A DNA stretch of 64,000 nucleotides from Solirubrobacteraceae bacterium (GTDB taxonomy: Bacteria > Actinomycetota > Thermoleophilia > Solirubrobacterales > Solirubrobacteraceae), in the NCBI GenBank assembly GCA_030447505.1, contig JAUJOT010000004.1, positions 248,001 to 312,000 on the forward strand, in the 5' to 3' direction. Every line of letters starts with the position of its first letter. Within the stretch, counting starts at the first letter, position 1. Below the pieces are notes generated by a model. That model searched no databases. It was not told the DNA's origin and worked only from the letters and a program-made list of their open reading frames with translations. The position numbers were made by a program, and so were the translations under genes. Positions 42,891-51,462 of this stretch are shown piece by piece.

Positions 42891-43394
42891 TCAGGCCGCG
42901 TCGGCCTCCTCGTGCAGGGCGACGAACTCGACCGTCGGCTGCGCCGCCGCCCCGTCCTCCTTGTCCTCGAACGCGACGCCCTCGTATTGCGGCGGCGCGT
43001 CGCCGACACGCTCGATGCAGCGCGCCACGGCGCTTGCCTGCTCGGCGCGGATCTCGCGCAGCTCGAGCTGCACCCGCCACTTGCGCTCGAAGTCGAACTC
43101 GTAGGCGATCTGCCGGCCCTCGGAGAGGGCGAGCTCGTGCAGTCGCGCGCACGCGTTCTTGGCAGGCCGATCGACGGAGGTCGCGTGGTGGGGGTGCATG
43201 TAGTGTTCGTCGGCGGAAGCCCAGAACGCGCCGTCCAGCCAGAACGCGTAGAGGTGGTCGTCGTCCCAGTCAAACGCGGACTGCAGCGCGTAGTGCAGGT
43301 CGACGAGCGTCATGTCCTCGCGCACCGTGATCGTGCGACGTACCCCTTGAAATCCCACGAGCTCGGCCGTGAACACGTAGGTCTGCTGCATCAT
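42891..43394 (-). CDS. pRiA4b ORF-3-like protein
   Basis: The 167-residue protein starts at ATG 43394 behind GAGAGGAGCC. The fold signature of the plasmid pRiA4b ORF-3 family is clear: MTLVDLHYALQSAFDWDDDH followed by YAFWLDGAFW and a C-terminal EYDF-like YEFDFERKWRVQLEL. Function is unknown; some relatives occur next to transposases. It is divergent from glcD, with 58 bp between starts. Confidence 0.85.
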   Translation of the reverse strand: MMQQTYVFTAELVGFQGVRRTITVREDMTLVDLHYALQSAFDWDDDHLYAFWLDGAFWASADEHYMHPHHATSVDRPAKNACARLHELALSEGRQIAYEFDFERKWRVQLELREIRAEQASAVARCIERVGDAPPQYEGVAFEDKEDGAAAQPTVEFVALHEEADAA

Positions 43395-43452
43395 CTGGCT
43401 CCTCTCGCCCTGTCGGCAGGCGCGACCGTACGCGCCCGGCCTGACAGAACAC

Positions 43453-44985
43453 ATGAGTTTCGTGATCGTGGCGTACTCTTCACCCGCCATTCTCGTGCCT
43501 CGATCTCTCCCCGACAACACAACGAAGAACGCCGCCGCGCCGATTGAACGCGAGCTGCTCGAGCGCCTGTATGCGATCTGCGGAGACGAGCACGTCCTGA
43601 CGGAATCGATCCAGCTGCGCACGTACGAGTCCGACGGCCTGCTGCAGTATCGCGCGGCGCCCGCCGCCGTCGTCCTGCCGGGCAGCGCCGCCGAGGTGCG
43701 CGACGTCGTGCGCGCCTGCTCGGACGCCAACGTGCCGTGGGTCGCGCGCGGCGCGGGCTCGGGCCTGTCGGGCGGTGCGCTGCCGGTCGCCGAGGGCGTG
43801 CTGATCGCGGTGACGCGCATGCGGCGCGTGCTCGAGGTGGACCTCGACAACGGCCGCGTCGTCGTCGAGCCGGGCGTGACGAACGTCGAGGTCTCCGCCG
43901 CCGTCGCGCCGACGCACTTCTACCCGCCCGACCCGTCGTCGCAGATCGTCTGCTCGATCGGCGGCAACGTGGCCGAGAACTCGGGCGGCGCGCACTGCTT
44001 CAAGTACGGCTTCACGACGAACTACGTGACCGGCCTCGAGGTCGTGCTCGCCGACGGCGCGGTCGTCCAGCTCGGCGGCAAGGAGCTCGACGTGCCCGGC
44101 TATGACCTGCTCGGCGCGTTCGTCGGCTCGGAGGGGACGCTCGGCATCTGCACGAAGATCACGCTGCGCGTCATCCCGCTGCCCGAGGCGATCAAGACGA
44201 TGGTCGCATTCTTCGAGACGACGAGCCAGGCCGGGGAGGCGGTGTCGGAGATCGTCTCCGGCGGCGTCGTGCCGGGCGCGATCGAGATGATGGACACGCT
44301 CACGATCCAGGCTGCCGAGCAGGCCGTCGGCGCGGGCTTTCCGACCGATGCGGGCGCCGCGCTGATCGTCGAGCTCGACGGCTCGCGGGCCGAGTGCGAG
44401 GCGCGCTTCGACGACGTCGTGGCGCTCTGCGAGCGCAACGGCGCGACGAGCATCCGCATCGCTCAGGACGACGCCGATCGCGCCGCGATCTGGCGCACCC
44501 GCAAGGCCGCGTTCGCGGCGATGGGCCGCGTCGCGCCGAACTACTACGTGCAGGACGGCGTCATCCCGCGAACGAAGCTGCCCGAGGTGCTCGCGAAGAT
44601 CAGCGCCCTCGCCGAGCAGTACGGCATGCGCGTCGGCAACGTCTTCCACGCCGGCGACGGCAACCTGCACCCGCTCGTCTGCTATGACGGCGAGGACGAG
44701 GCCGAGCGCGCCGAGGAGCTCGCGGGCAGGATCCTCGAGGCCTGCGTCGACGCCGGCGGCTCGATCACCGGCGAGCACGGCATCGGCGTCGACAAGAAGC
44801 GCCACATGCCGAAGATGTTCGACGAGCCCGACCTGGCGGCGTTCCAGCACCTGCGCTGCGCGTTCGATCCGCGCGGCCTCGCGAACCCCGGCAAGGTCAT
44901 GCCGACGCCGCGCCTGTGCGGCGAGGTGCCAGGCCCGTACCGCACCCACCCGCTCGAGCGCGACGGGATCGCCGAGCGCTTTTGA
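43453..44985 (+). CDS. glcD: Glycolate oxidase FAD subunit
   Basis: The 510-residue FAD-linked oxidase (PCMH fold) has WVARGAGSGLSGGALP for FAD binding, SIGGNVAENSGGAHCFKYG, YDLLGAFVGSEGTLGI, and the C-terminal VFHAGDGNLHPL and GEHGIGVDKK. It oxidises glycolate or a similar 2-hydroxy acid to glyoxylate. The true start may be GTG 43495, since the first 14 residues match nothing obvious. It heads a glcDEF operon. Confidence 0.94.
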   Translation: MSFVIVAYSSPAILVPRSLPDNTTKNAAAPIERELLERLYAICGDEHVLTESIQLRTYESDGLLQYRAAPAAVVLPGSAAEVRDVVRACSDANVPWVARGAGSGLSGGALPVAEGVLIAVTRMRRVLEVDLDNGRVVVEPGVTNVEVSAAVAPTHFYPPDPSSQIVCSIGGNVAENSGGAHCFKYGFTTNYVTGLEVVLADGAVVQLGGKELDVPGYDLLGAFVGSEGTLGICTKITLRVIPLPEAIKTMVAFFETTSQAGEAVSEIVSGGVVPGAIEMMDTLTIQAAEQAVGAGFPTDAGAALIVELDGSRAECEARFDDVVALCERNGATSIRIAQDDADRAAIWRTRKAAFAAMGRVAPNYYVQDGVIPRTKLPEVLAKISALAEQYGMRVGNVFHAGDGNLHPLVCYDGEDEAERAEELAGRILEACVDAGGSITGEHGIGVDKKRHMPKMFDEPDLAAFQHLRCAFDPRGLANPGKVMPTPRLCGEVPGPYRTHPLERDGIAERF

Positions 44986-44990
44986 GCGCG

Positions 44991-46148
44991 ATGTCGAGCC
45001 AGCTGCTGACGCCCGCCTCGGCGCAGGAGGCCGCCCAGGCGCTGCGTGCCTATCGGTCGCGGGGCATCGCGGTGCGAATCGTCGGCGGCGGCACGAAGCC
45101 GTGGGGCGGCGCCGGCGCCAGCTGCGGCGTCGAGCTCGGCACGTGCGCGCTGGGAGCCGTCGTCGAGCACAACCGCGGCGACCTGACCGCCGTGCTGCAG
45201 CCCGGCCTGTGCCTGCGCGAGCTCGACGAGCTGTTCTCCTCCGCGGGCCAGATGCTGGCCCTCGACCCGCCGCTGGGGGAGGGCGACGCGGCGACGATCG
45301 GCGGCGTCGTCGCGACCGGCGACTCCGGACCGCTGCGTCACCGCTACGGCGCGCCGCGCGACCTCGTGCTCGGCACCACGGTCGCGCTGGCCGACGGGAC
45401 GCTCGCGCGCGCGGGCGGCAAGGTCATCAAGAACGTCGCCGGCTATGACCTCGCCAAGCTCTTCAGCGGGTCGTTCGGGACGCTCGGGCTGATCACGGAG
45501 GTCGCCGTGCGGCTGCACCCGCGCCCTCCCGCGCAGGCGACGGCGACCGGCACGACCGACGACGCCGGGCTGCTGCAGCGCGCGGCGACCGCGTTGTCGG
45601 CGAGCTCGCTCGAGGCGCAGTCGCTCGACGTGCGCTGGGAGGCGCAGACGGGGACGGTGCTCGCGCGCTTCGCCGGTGTCGCGGCGGCGGCGCAGGCGGC
45701 GGCCGCGCAGCGGCTGCTGTCCGGCGTCGGGCTCCAGGCGGCGGTGACCGAGGACGACGACGAGCTGTGGGCACGCCAGCGCGCGGCGCAGCGCAGCGCC
45801 GACGGCGGCGCCGTGATCCGCGTCTCGGGCACGCCGAGCCGCCTCGCCGAGGCCTGCGTCGCGGCGCAGGTCGCGGGCGCGACGCTCGTCGGCCGCGCCG
45901 CGCTCGGCCTGTCGTGGATCGCGCTGCCGACGGCCGCTCCCGGCGAGCTCGTCACCGCGATCGCGCGCGTACGCAAGGTGCTCGCGCCGTCGCCCTGCGT
46001 CGTCCTCGACGCGCCGCCCTACGTGCGCGCGCACCTCGACCCGTGGGATCACCCCGAGGACGCGGCGCTGATCCTCATGCGCCGCGTCAAGGAGCGCTTC
46101 GACCCCGCGCGAACGTGCAACCCCGGGATCTTCGTCGGCGGCATCTAG
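44991..46148 (+). CDS. glcE: Glycolate oxidase FAD-binding subunit
   Basis: The 385-residue protein has the shorter PCMH FAD-binding half (RIVGGGTKPWGG, TIGGVVATGDSGPLRHRYG, GKVIKNVAGYDLAKLFSGSFGTLG). It lacks the full C-terminal oxidase domain, which is normal for GlcE. ATG 44991 is 5 bp after the glcD stop. It ends with RTCNPGIFVGGI, the usual C-terminus. Confidence 0.93.
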   Translation: MSSQLLTPASAQEAAQALRAYRSRGIAVRIVGGGTKPWGGAGASCGVELGTCALGAVVEHNRGDLTAVLQPGLCLRELDELFSSAGQMLALDPPLGEGDAATIGGVVATGDSGPLRHRYGAPRDLVLGTTVALADGTLARAGGKVIKNVAGYDLAKLFSGSFGTLGLITEVAVRLHPRPPAQATATGTTDDAGLLQRAATALSASSLEAQSLDVRWEAQTGTVLARFAGVAAAAQAAAAQRLLSGVGLQAAVTEDDDELWARQRAAQRSADGGAVIRVSGTPSRLAEACVAAQVAGATLVGRAALGLSWIALPTAAPGELVTAIARVRKVLAPSPCVVLDAPPYVRAHLDPWDHPEDAALILMRRVKERFDPARTCNPGIFVGGI

Positions 46149-46159
46149 GCTGGATCGCG

Positions 46160-47473
46160 ATGCCCGCCTTCGACGCCCACAAGCCGCCCGAGATCGACCT
46201 CCTCGAGGACTGCGTGCACTGCGGCTTCTGCCTGCCGTCGTGCCCGACCTACGTGCTGTGGAACGAGGAGATGGACTCGCCGCGCGGGCGGATCGTGCTG
46301 ATGCGCGAGGGTCTGCAGCCCGAGAGCACGCTGAGCGACACGATGGTCGGTCACTTCGACAACTGCCTGGGCTGCATGGCCTGCGTCACGGCCTGCCCGT
46401 CCGGAGTGCGCTACGACCTGCTGATCGAGGACACCCGACAGCAGGTCGAGCGCCAGCATCCGCGCAGTGCGCGGGAGCGCCTGCTGCGCCGCGCGCTGTT
46501 CGCGACGTTCCCCTATCCCGCCCGGCTGCGCGCGACGATCCCGGCGATCGTCTTCTTCCGCGGTTCCGGCCTCGCACGCTGGGCGCAGCGCTCGCGGCTC
46601 GTCGAGCGCTCCCCGCTGCTGCGCACGCTGTCCGAGCTCGCGCCGCCGGTGCGGCTGCGCGACGTGCTGCGCCGGCTGCCGGCCGTGACGAAGGCCGTCG
46701 GCGAGAAGCGCGGCACCGTCGGCTTCCTGCAGGGCTGCGTCCAGCGCGCGTACTTCGGCGACGTCAACGCTGCGACCGTCGCCGTGCTCGCCGCCGAGGG
46801 CTTCGAGGTTCACGCGCCGCGGGCGCCGCGCTGCTGCGGCGCGCTCGGGCTGCACGCCGGCCAGGAGGAGGACTCGCTGCCGCTCGCCAAGGCGACGATC
46901 GAGGCCTTCGAGGGCTACGACCACGTCGTCGTCAACGCCGCCGGCTGCGGCTCGGCGATCAAGGACTACGGCCACCTGCTGCGCGACGAGCCGGAGTGGG
47001 CGCAGCGCGCGGCGGAGCTCTCGGCGCGGGCGCGGGACGTGCACGAGCTGCTCGCATCGGTCGCCCCGCGCGCGAAGCGCCACCCGCTCGAGATGACCGT
47101 CGCCTACCACGACGCCTGCCACCTCGCGCACGCGCAGAGCGTCCGCTCGCAGCCGCGCCAGCTGCTGCGCTCGATCCCCGGCCTCGAGCTCGTCGAGCCG
47201 GCCGAGTGGGAGCTGTGCTGCGGCTCCGCGGGGATCTACAACCTCACGCGCCCACAGGCCGCGCGCGAGCTCGGCGAGCGCAAGGCCTCCAATCTGCTCG
47301 CAACCGGCGCGCAAGCGATCGCCGCCGCGAACCCCGGCTGCACCCTGCAGATCTCCGCGCACCTCGAGCGCAGGGGCGAACCGCGGCCGCTCGTGCATCC
47401 GATGCAGCTGCTCGCGCAGTCGCTTCAGGGCGGGACCCGGCGGCGGCGCCGGCTGCGCCTGCCCTGGGGGTGA
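46160..47473 (+). CDS. glcF: Glycolate oxidase iron-sulfur subunit
   Basis: The 437-residue protein carries two 4Fe-4S motifs, CVHCGFCLPSCP and CLGCMACVTACP, and two CCG domains (PRCCGALGLHAG, WELCCGSAGIYN). It passes electrons from GlcD/E to the membrane chain. ATG 46160 is 11 bp after glcE. The C-terminus is basic (GTRRRRRLRLPWG). Confidence 0.94.
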   Translation: MPAFDAHKPPEIDLLEDCVHCGFCLPSCPTYVLWNEEMDSPRGRIVLMREGLQPESTLSDTMVGHFDNCLGCMACVTACPSGVRYDLLIEDTRQQVERQHPRSARERLLRRALFATFPYPARLRATIPAIVFFRGSGLARWAQRSRLVERSPLLRTLSELAPPVRLRDVLRRLPAVTKAVGEKRGTVGFLQGCVQRAYFGDVNAATVAVLAAEGFEVHAPRAPRCCGALGLHAGQEEDSLPLAKATIEAFEGYDHVVVNAAGCGSAIKDYGHLLRDEPEWAQRAAELSARARDVHELLASVAPRAKRHPLEMTVAYHDACHLAHAQSVRSQPRQLLRSIPGLELVEPAEWELCCGSAGIYNLTRPQAARELGERKASNLLATGAQAIAAANPGCTLQISAHLERRGEPRPLVHPMQLLAQSLQGGTRRRRRLRLPWG

Positions 47474-47871
47474 CGGCGTTCCTCAAGGCGCACGGTACGG
47501 GTACCGCGCCGCTGCCCGACCACTGGATGACCGCCACCAGCAGGCTCGTCTCGCCCGGACGTACCGGCTTTCCGCGCCGGCCGCGGATCCAGGCCGGCGA
47601 CCGGCTCGTGCTCTACGCGTCGGGCTGGAGGTGCATCTTCGGCGTCGCCGAGGTCACCGGCGGGCCGGAGGTCGACGATCCGTCACCGTCGGCGCGCTGG
47701 CCGTGGTCCGTCGCCGTCGAGCTGCTCGTCGTCGTGCCGGTGCTGTCCAACGCGCCGCCGGTCGAGGCGATCGGCGTCGCGCCGCGCTCGATGCGCCAGC
47801 AGAGCCACATCCGCCTCGAGCAGCGCCACTTCGAGCTGGCGATCGAGGCGCTCGCCGGCGTCGGGCGCTGA
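47470..47871 (+). CDS. EVE-domain-like protein
   Basis: The 133-residue protein starts at GTG 47470, overlapping the glcF stop (GTGA). AGDRLVLYASGWRCIFGVAEVTG and PPVEAIGVAPRSMRQQSHIRL fit the EVE/PUA-like fold that binds modified nucleic-acid bases. Assignment is by eye. Coupling to glcF is probably positional only. Confidence 0.6.
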   Translation: MTAFLKAHGTGTAPLPDHWMTATSRLVSPGRTGFPRRPRIQAGDRLVLYASGWRCIFGVAEVTGGPEVDDPSPSARWPWSVAVELLVVVPVLSNAPPVEAIGVAPRSMRQQSHIRLEQRHFELAIEALAGVGR

Positions 47872-47908
47872 GCCGCATGGGCGCCGATCGTGTGGCACGC
47901 TGCACGCC

Positions 47909-48508
47909 GTGACACGCGAGCTGTACCTCTGCGTCGACGTCGAGCCCGACGGCCACGTTCCGGGCACGAGCTCGATCGTCTCGCTCGGCGCCTGCGCCGC
48001 GGCGCTGCGCGACGACGGCGGTCGCGTCGATCGGCTTGACCCCGACGCCGAGCAGCACGCCTTCTACGCCGTCCTGCGCCCGATCACCGACCGCTACATC
48101 GAGAAGGCGCTGCGCGTGACCGGCTTCGATCGGGCGGCGCTCGAGCGCGACGGCCGCGCGCCCGAGCAGGCGCTGCCCGAGTTCGCGGCGTGGATCGACG
48201 ATCTCGCCGCCGAGCACGACGCCCAGCCCGTGCTCGCCGCCTACCCGCTCGGCTTCGTCTGGAGCTTCACGCAGTACTACCTGCACGAGTTCGCCGGCCG
48301 CAGCCCGTTCGGCCAGTCGGCGCACTACGACATGAAGTCCGCCTACGCGGCGCTCGCCGACAGCGCCGTGCGCGACGCGATCAAGCGCCGCATGCCGAGC
48401 GCGCTGCTCGGCGCCAAGGACTCAAAGACCCACCACGCGCTCGACGACGCCAAGGGCCACGTCGACCTGCTCGTCGGGCTGCTGCGCTGGCACGAGCGCT
48501 ACCGCTAG
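47909..48508 (+). CDS. DEDD-type 3'-5' exonuclease-like protein
   Basis: The 199-residue RNase H-fold protein has DVEPDG near the N-terminus (first D and E), a central AYPLGFVWSFTQYYLHEF, and THHALDDAKGHVDLL at the C-terminus (His and Asp of a DEDDh exonuclease). The substrate, RNA or DNA, is unknown. GTG 47909 is chosen as the only start before the first strand. Confidence 0.75.
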   Translation: MTRELYLCVDVEPDGHVPGTSSIVSLGACAAALRDDGGRVDRLDPDAEQHAFYAVLRPITDRYIEKALRVTGFDRAALERDGRAPEQALPEFAAWIDDLAAEHDAQPVLAAYPLGFVWSFTQYYLHEFAGRSPFGQSAHYDMKSAYAALADSAVRDAIKRRMPSALLGAKDSKTHHALDDAKGHVDLLVGLLRWHERYR

Positions 48509-49284
48509 CACTCGCGTCCGCCGCGCGCCAGCGCGTCGGAGCGCGCAAACGACGTTATGCCCGTCGGCCCGTACACCGGCTCGTAACCCTGGCTCGCGCG
48601 CGCCGACGTGACCCGAAACGGCTTGCCGGCGTTGTCGACCGAGACGGTCGACGTGTTGCCGTCGTCGTCCGTGACGGACAGCTCGGCGGTCCATGCCACA
48701 CGGCGCCTCTCGGTCGCCGCGCGCAGCTCGATGACCTGCGGCGCCGAGCGCTCGACCTCGAGCGCGAGCTTGCGCGACACGGAGCCGTCGCTGCTGACGT
48801 AGCGCACGGCGCGGCGCTTCGAATCGAGGTTGCCCTGCGCGCGGCGCACGGGGCTGGCCGTGCAGCCCGCCAGCGCCGTGAACCAGCCGCGCAGCGGGCG
48901 CGCGGCGCTGACGACGCGGAAGCGGACGGCCTCGACCGTCACCGGGTCGTCCGCCGTCGAGCGCAGCGAGAGGCGCACGATCTGCGGACTGCCCGCGAGC
49001 GCGCCCTGCGACAGCGCGCTCTCGGGATCGGACACGATCGTGTTGCGGGCGACGCGCGAGAGCTCGGATGGATCCCGAACGCGCTTGCGCGGCACGACGT
49101 AGTACGGCGCGTAGGGGTGCGTGCTGTCGAACGTGCCCGGAGCGAGGACGCTCACGCGCAGGGGCGTCGATGCGACGGTCTCGTCGTCGGAGAGCAGCAG
49201 CTTGTCGACCGCATACGCGCTCCCCACGAGCGCGACGAGCACGACCGCGACCGCCGGAACTCGACGCAGCGCCTTGCTCAGCAC
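48505..49284 (-). CDS. Membrane-anchored extracytoplasmic protein, unknown function
   Basis: The 259-residue protein has a basic N-terminus and one membrane segment (VPAVAVVLVALVGSAYAV), then an outside domain rich in beta strands (IVRLSLRSTADDPVTVEAVRF, VAWTAELSVTDDDGNTSTV) and two cysteines that could pair (GCTASP, GREC). It overlaps the exonuclease gene by 4 bp at the 3' ends. No family is recognised. Confidence 0.75.
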   Translation of the reverse strand: MLSKALRRVPAVAVVLVALVGSAYAVDKLLLSDDETVASTPLRVSVLAPGTFDSTHPYAPYYVVPRKRVRDPSELSRVARNTIVSDPESALSQGALAGSPQIVRLSLRSTADDPVTVEAVRFRVVSAARPLRGWFTALAGCTASPVRRAQGNLDSKRRAVRYVSSDGSVSRKLALEVERSAPQVIELRAATERRRVAWTAELSVTDDDGNTSTVSVDNAGKPFRVTSARASQGYEPVYGPTGITSFARSDALARGGREC

Positions 49285-49439
49285 CGGCGGCAGCCTAGCG
49301 CCCGGCTCGCAGGCGTGCGCCGCCGCGCCACGTCACTCAGCGGCGCCACGAGCTCGAGCGCCGGGCGGCGCACGACGAGATCGCTGACCCGGCAGCGCTC
49401 TTAAGCCGAGCTTGAGGCGGGCGCGCTGCACTGCTGTGA

Positions 49440-49826
49440 GTGACCGCGCTTGCGAACGACCGGCCGGCGATCGAGGATCCCACCGCGGCCCTCGAGGCCG
49501 CCCCGCACGGCGACGACCATCGCGGCGATGCCCGGCTGCAGCTCGATCCCGGGCGCTACCTGCTCTGCGGCAGCGACGCGCACGTGCTGAGCGCCGACGT
49601 CACGCATGTGGGCCGCGGGATCGTCGCCGATCTGCGGCTCGACGACCACACGGTCTCCGCCCGCCACGCGATCGTGGTCGCGCGCGGCGACCGGCTGCGG
49701 ATCCTCGACGACCGCAGCACGAACGGCACCGTCGTCAACGGACGCCGCGTCGACGAGGCCGAGCTGCACGACGGCGACGTCGTCGTGCTCGGGCGCGTCG
49801 TGCTGACGTACCGCGACCTGCGCTGA
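49440..49826 (+). CDS. FHA-domain protein
   Basis: This 128-residue protein consists of a short N-terminal segment and one FHA domain with GRG, SARHA and STNGTVVNGRRV, the phosphothreonine-binding signature. Partners are not evident; no Ser/Thr kinase gene is in the window. The start is GTG 49440. Confidence 0.88.
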   Translation: MTALANDRPAIEDPTAALEAAPHGDDHRGDARLQLDPGRYLLCGSDAHVLSADVTHVGRGIVADLRLDDHTVSARHAIVVARGDRLRILDDRSTNGTVVNGRRVDEAELHDGDVVVLGRVVLTYRDLR

Positions 49827-49836
49827 GCGTGATTGC

Positions 49837-50208
49837 TCAGCTGGCGCTGCTCGCCGCGTCGGGGTGCGACTGGAGGATCTCCTCGCCGGCCTCGCCGGTA
49901 CGCACGCGGTAGGCCTCCTCGACGGGCAGGACGAAGACCTTGCCGTCGCCGACGCCGCCGGTGCGCGCATGCTTGAGCACGGTGTCGACCACGAGGCGCA
50001 CGTCGCCCGCGGCGACGACGCACTCGATCTTCACCTTCGGGCGCAGGTAGTTCGTCAGCTCCGCGCCGCGGTAGCGCTCGGTGATCCCGCGCTGGCGGCC
50101 GGAGCCCTTGACCTCGCTCACCGACAGCGACGGAAAGCCCTTCACGAGCAGGTCCGCGCGGATCGGCTCGAACGCCTCATGGCGGATGTAGGCAATCACC
50201 ATCTTCAT
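49837..50208 (-). CDS. glnB: PII nitrogen-signalling protein lacking Tyr51
   Basis: The 123-residue PII aligns with E. coli GlnB without gaps through the T-loop: GRQRGITERYRGAELTNYLRPKVKIE-type sequence, keeping Tyr46 but with Leu at position 51. Tyr51 is the residue uridylylated or adenylylated in most PII proteins, so this copy should not be modified that way. The ATP-binding C-terminal motif TGGVGDGKVFVLPVEEAYRVRTGE is intact. A broken second PII lies just upstream. No amtB or glnD is in the window. Confidence 0.9.
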   Translation of the reverse strand: MKMVIAYIRHEAFEPIRADLLVKGFPSLSVSEVKGSGRQRGITERYRGAELTNYLRPKVKIECVVAAGDVRLVVDTVLKHARTGGVGDGKVFVLPVEEAYRVRTGEAGEEILQSHPDAASSAS

Positions 50209-50332
50209 GCGTCACCTCGGGGTCGATCGACAGGCCGGCTGGCCACCCGAAGCTCGGGCGGGAGCGGACCGTATCCCAAAGCCGTGGCGTCGGAAACGAC
50301 TTCGCGCATGATGTCCATCCCGACGATCGTCG

Positions 50333-50515
50333 TCATCCGCCGATCGGCATGGCGGCGCTGTCGTCCGTCTCACCCGAGCGGACCCGCACGACGCGCTCGA
50401 GCGGCACGACGAAGATCGTGCCGTCACCGACCTCGCCGGTCTGCGCGCCGTCACAGACCGCGTCGATCGCCGGCTGCACGAACTCGTCGGAGACCGCGAT
50501 CTGAAAGCGCGCCGC
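50333..50515 (-). pseudogene. C-terminal fragment of a second PII protein
   Basis: The frame encodes SDEFVQPAIDAVCDGAQTG then EVGDGTIFVVPLERVVRVRS, the second half of a PII protein, ending at TGA 50333-50335. The first half, with the T-loop, is absent: upstream lies the 3' end of the YihY gene. No start codon or ribosome site precedes the fragment. Confidence 0.8.
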
Positions 50516-50530
50516 TCGGCTGTACGACGA

Positions 50531-51406
50531 TCAGCTCTGCGAGCTGGACCGAACGTCCTCTGCGCGCGCCCACTCGACGGCGAACTCGGCGCCGAAGACG
50601 ACGACGTTCGCCGCCGCGTATACGAAGATCAGCAGCGCCATCGCGGCGCCGAGCGACCCGTAGATGGCGCCGAAGTCGGCGAGCTGCTCGAAGTACAGCT
50701 CAAGTCCCTGCTTGACGATCGCAAGCCCGATCGTGGCCACGAGCGCGCCGGGCCAGATGTCGCGCAGCGGCTTGCGGTGCATCGGCAGGACGCGGTAGAG
50801 GAACAGCAGCGCGAGCGCGACGAACGTGATCGGCAGCAGCTCGCTCGCGATCTCGAGCGCGGCGGCGAGCAGCCAGCCGCCGTTGTCCTCGTCGTCGAGC
50901 ACCTCGGCGAGCCGGTGGGTGACCGTCAGCGACACGCTGAGCGCGAGGATCGAGGTGCCGCCGAGCACGAGCGCGAGGTCGAGCGCCTTGCGCTTGAGCA
51001 GCGGCGGTCGCTCCTCGATGTCCCACGCCTCGTTGATCGAGTGGCGCAGCGCGCCCATCACGCCGCTCGCGGCGGCGAACAGCAGGATCGTCGTGAAGAT
51101 GCCGAGCCTGCCGGCCTGCTCGAGCGCGTCGCCGACTGCGCGTTCGAGCTTCGGCCGGTCGCCGCTGCTCGCCAGCGGCACGTTGTCGAAGACCGTGTCG
51201 ATGATCCGGTCGCGGACGGCGGCGTCCTCGAAGACGAGCCCGAACGCGGCCGCCAGCAGCAGCACGAGCGGGATGAAGGAGAGGATCGCGAAGAAGCTGA
51301 TCTGCGCGGCCGAGCGATGGCCGCGGTCGTCGACGAACTCGAGGACGGCCTGACGCGTGGCGACGACGCAGCGGCGGGTCAGGCGGCGCAGGTCCGGGCG
51401 GTGCAC
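50531..51406 (-). CDS. YihY/BrkB-family membrane protein
   Basis: The 291-residue protein has six membrane helices and the family signature near the N-terminus (RSAAQISFFAILSFIPLVLLL), a central AWDIEERPPLLKRKALDLAL, and the C-terminal GAIYGSLGAAMALLIFVYAAA. Once called RNase BN, the family's function is unsettled. It ends with a charged cytoplasmic tail. Confidence 0.92.
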   Translation of the reverse strand: MHRPDLRRLTRRCVVATRQAVLEFVDDRGHRSAAQISFFAILSFIPLVLLLAAAFGLVFEDAAVRDRIIDTVFDNVPLASSGDRPKLERAVGDALEQAGRLGIFTTILLFAAASGVMGALRHSINEAWDIEERPPLLKRKALDLALVLGGTSILALSVSLTVTHRLAEVLDDEDNGGWLLAAALEIASELLPITFVALALLFLYRVLPMHRKPLRDIWPGALVATIGLAIVKQGLELYFEQLADFGAIYGSLGAAMALLIFVYAAANVVVFGAEFAVEWARAEDVRSSSQS

Positions 51407-51462
51407 GCGCGCACCTTAGACGCAGCGCCGCCGGCGGCGGCCTGGCGTCGTGGACCGGCCGC

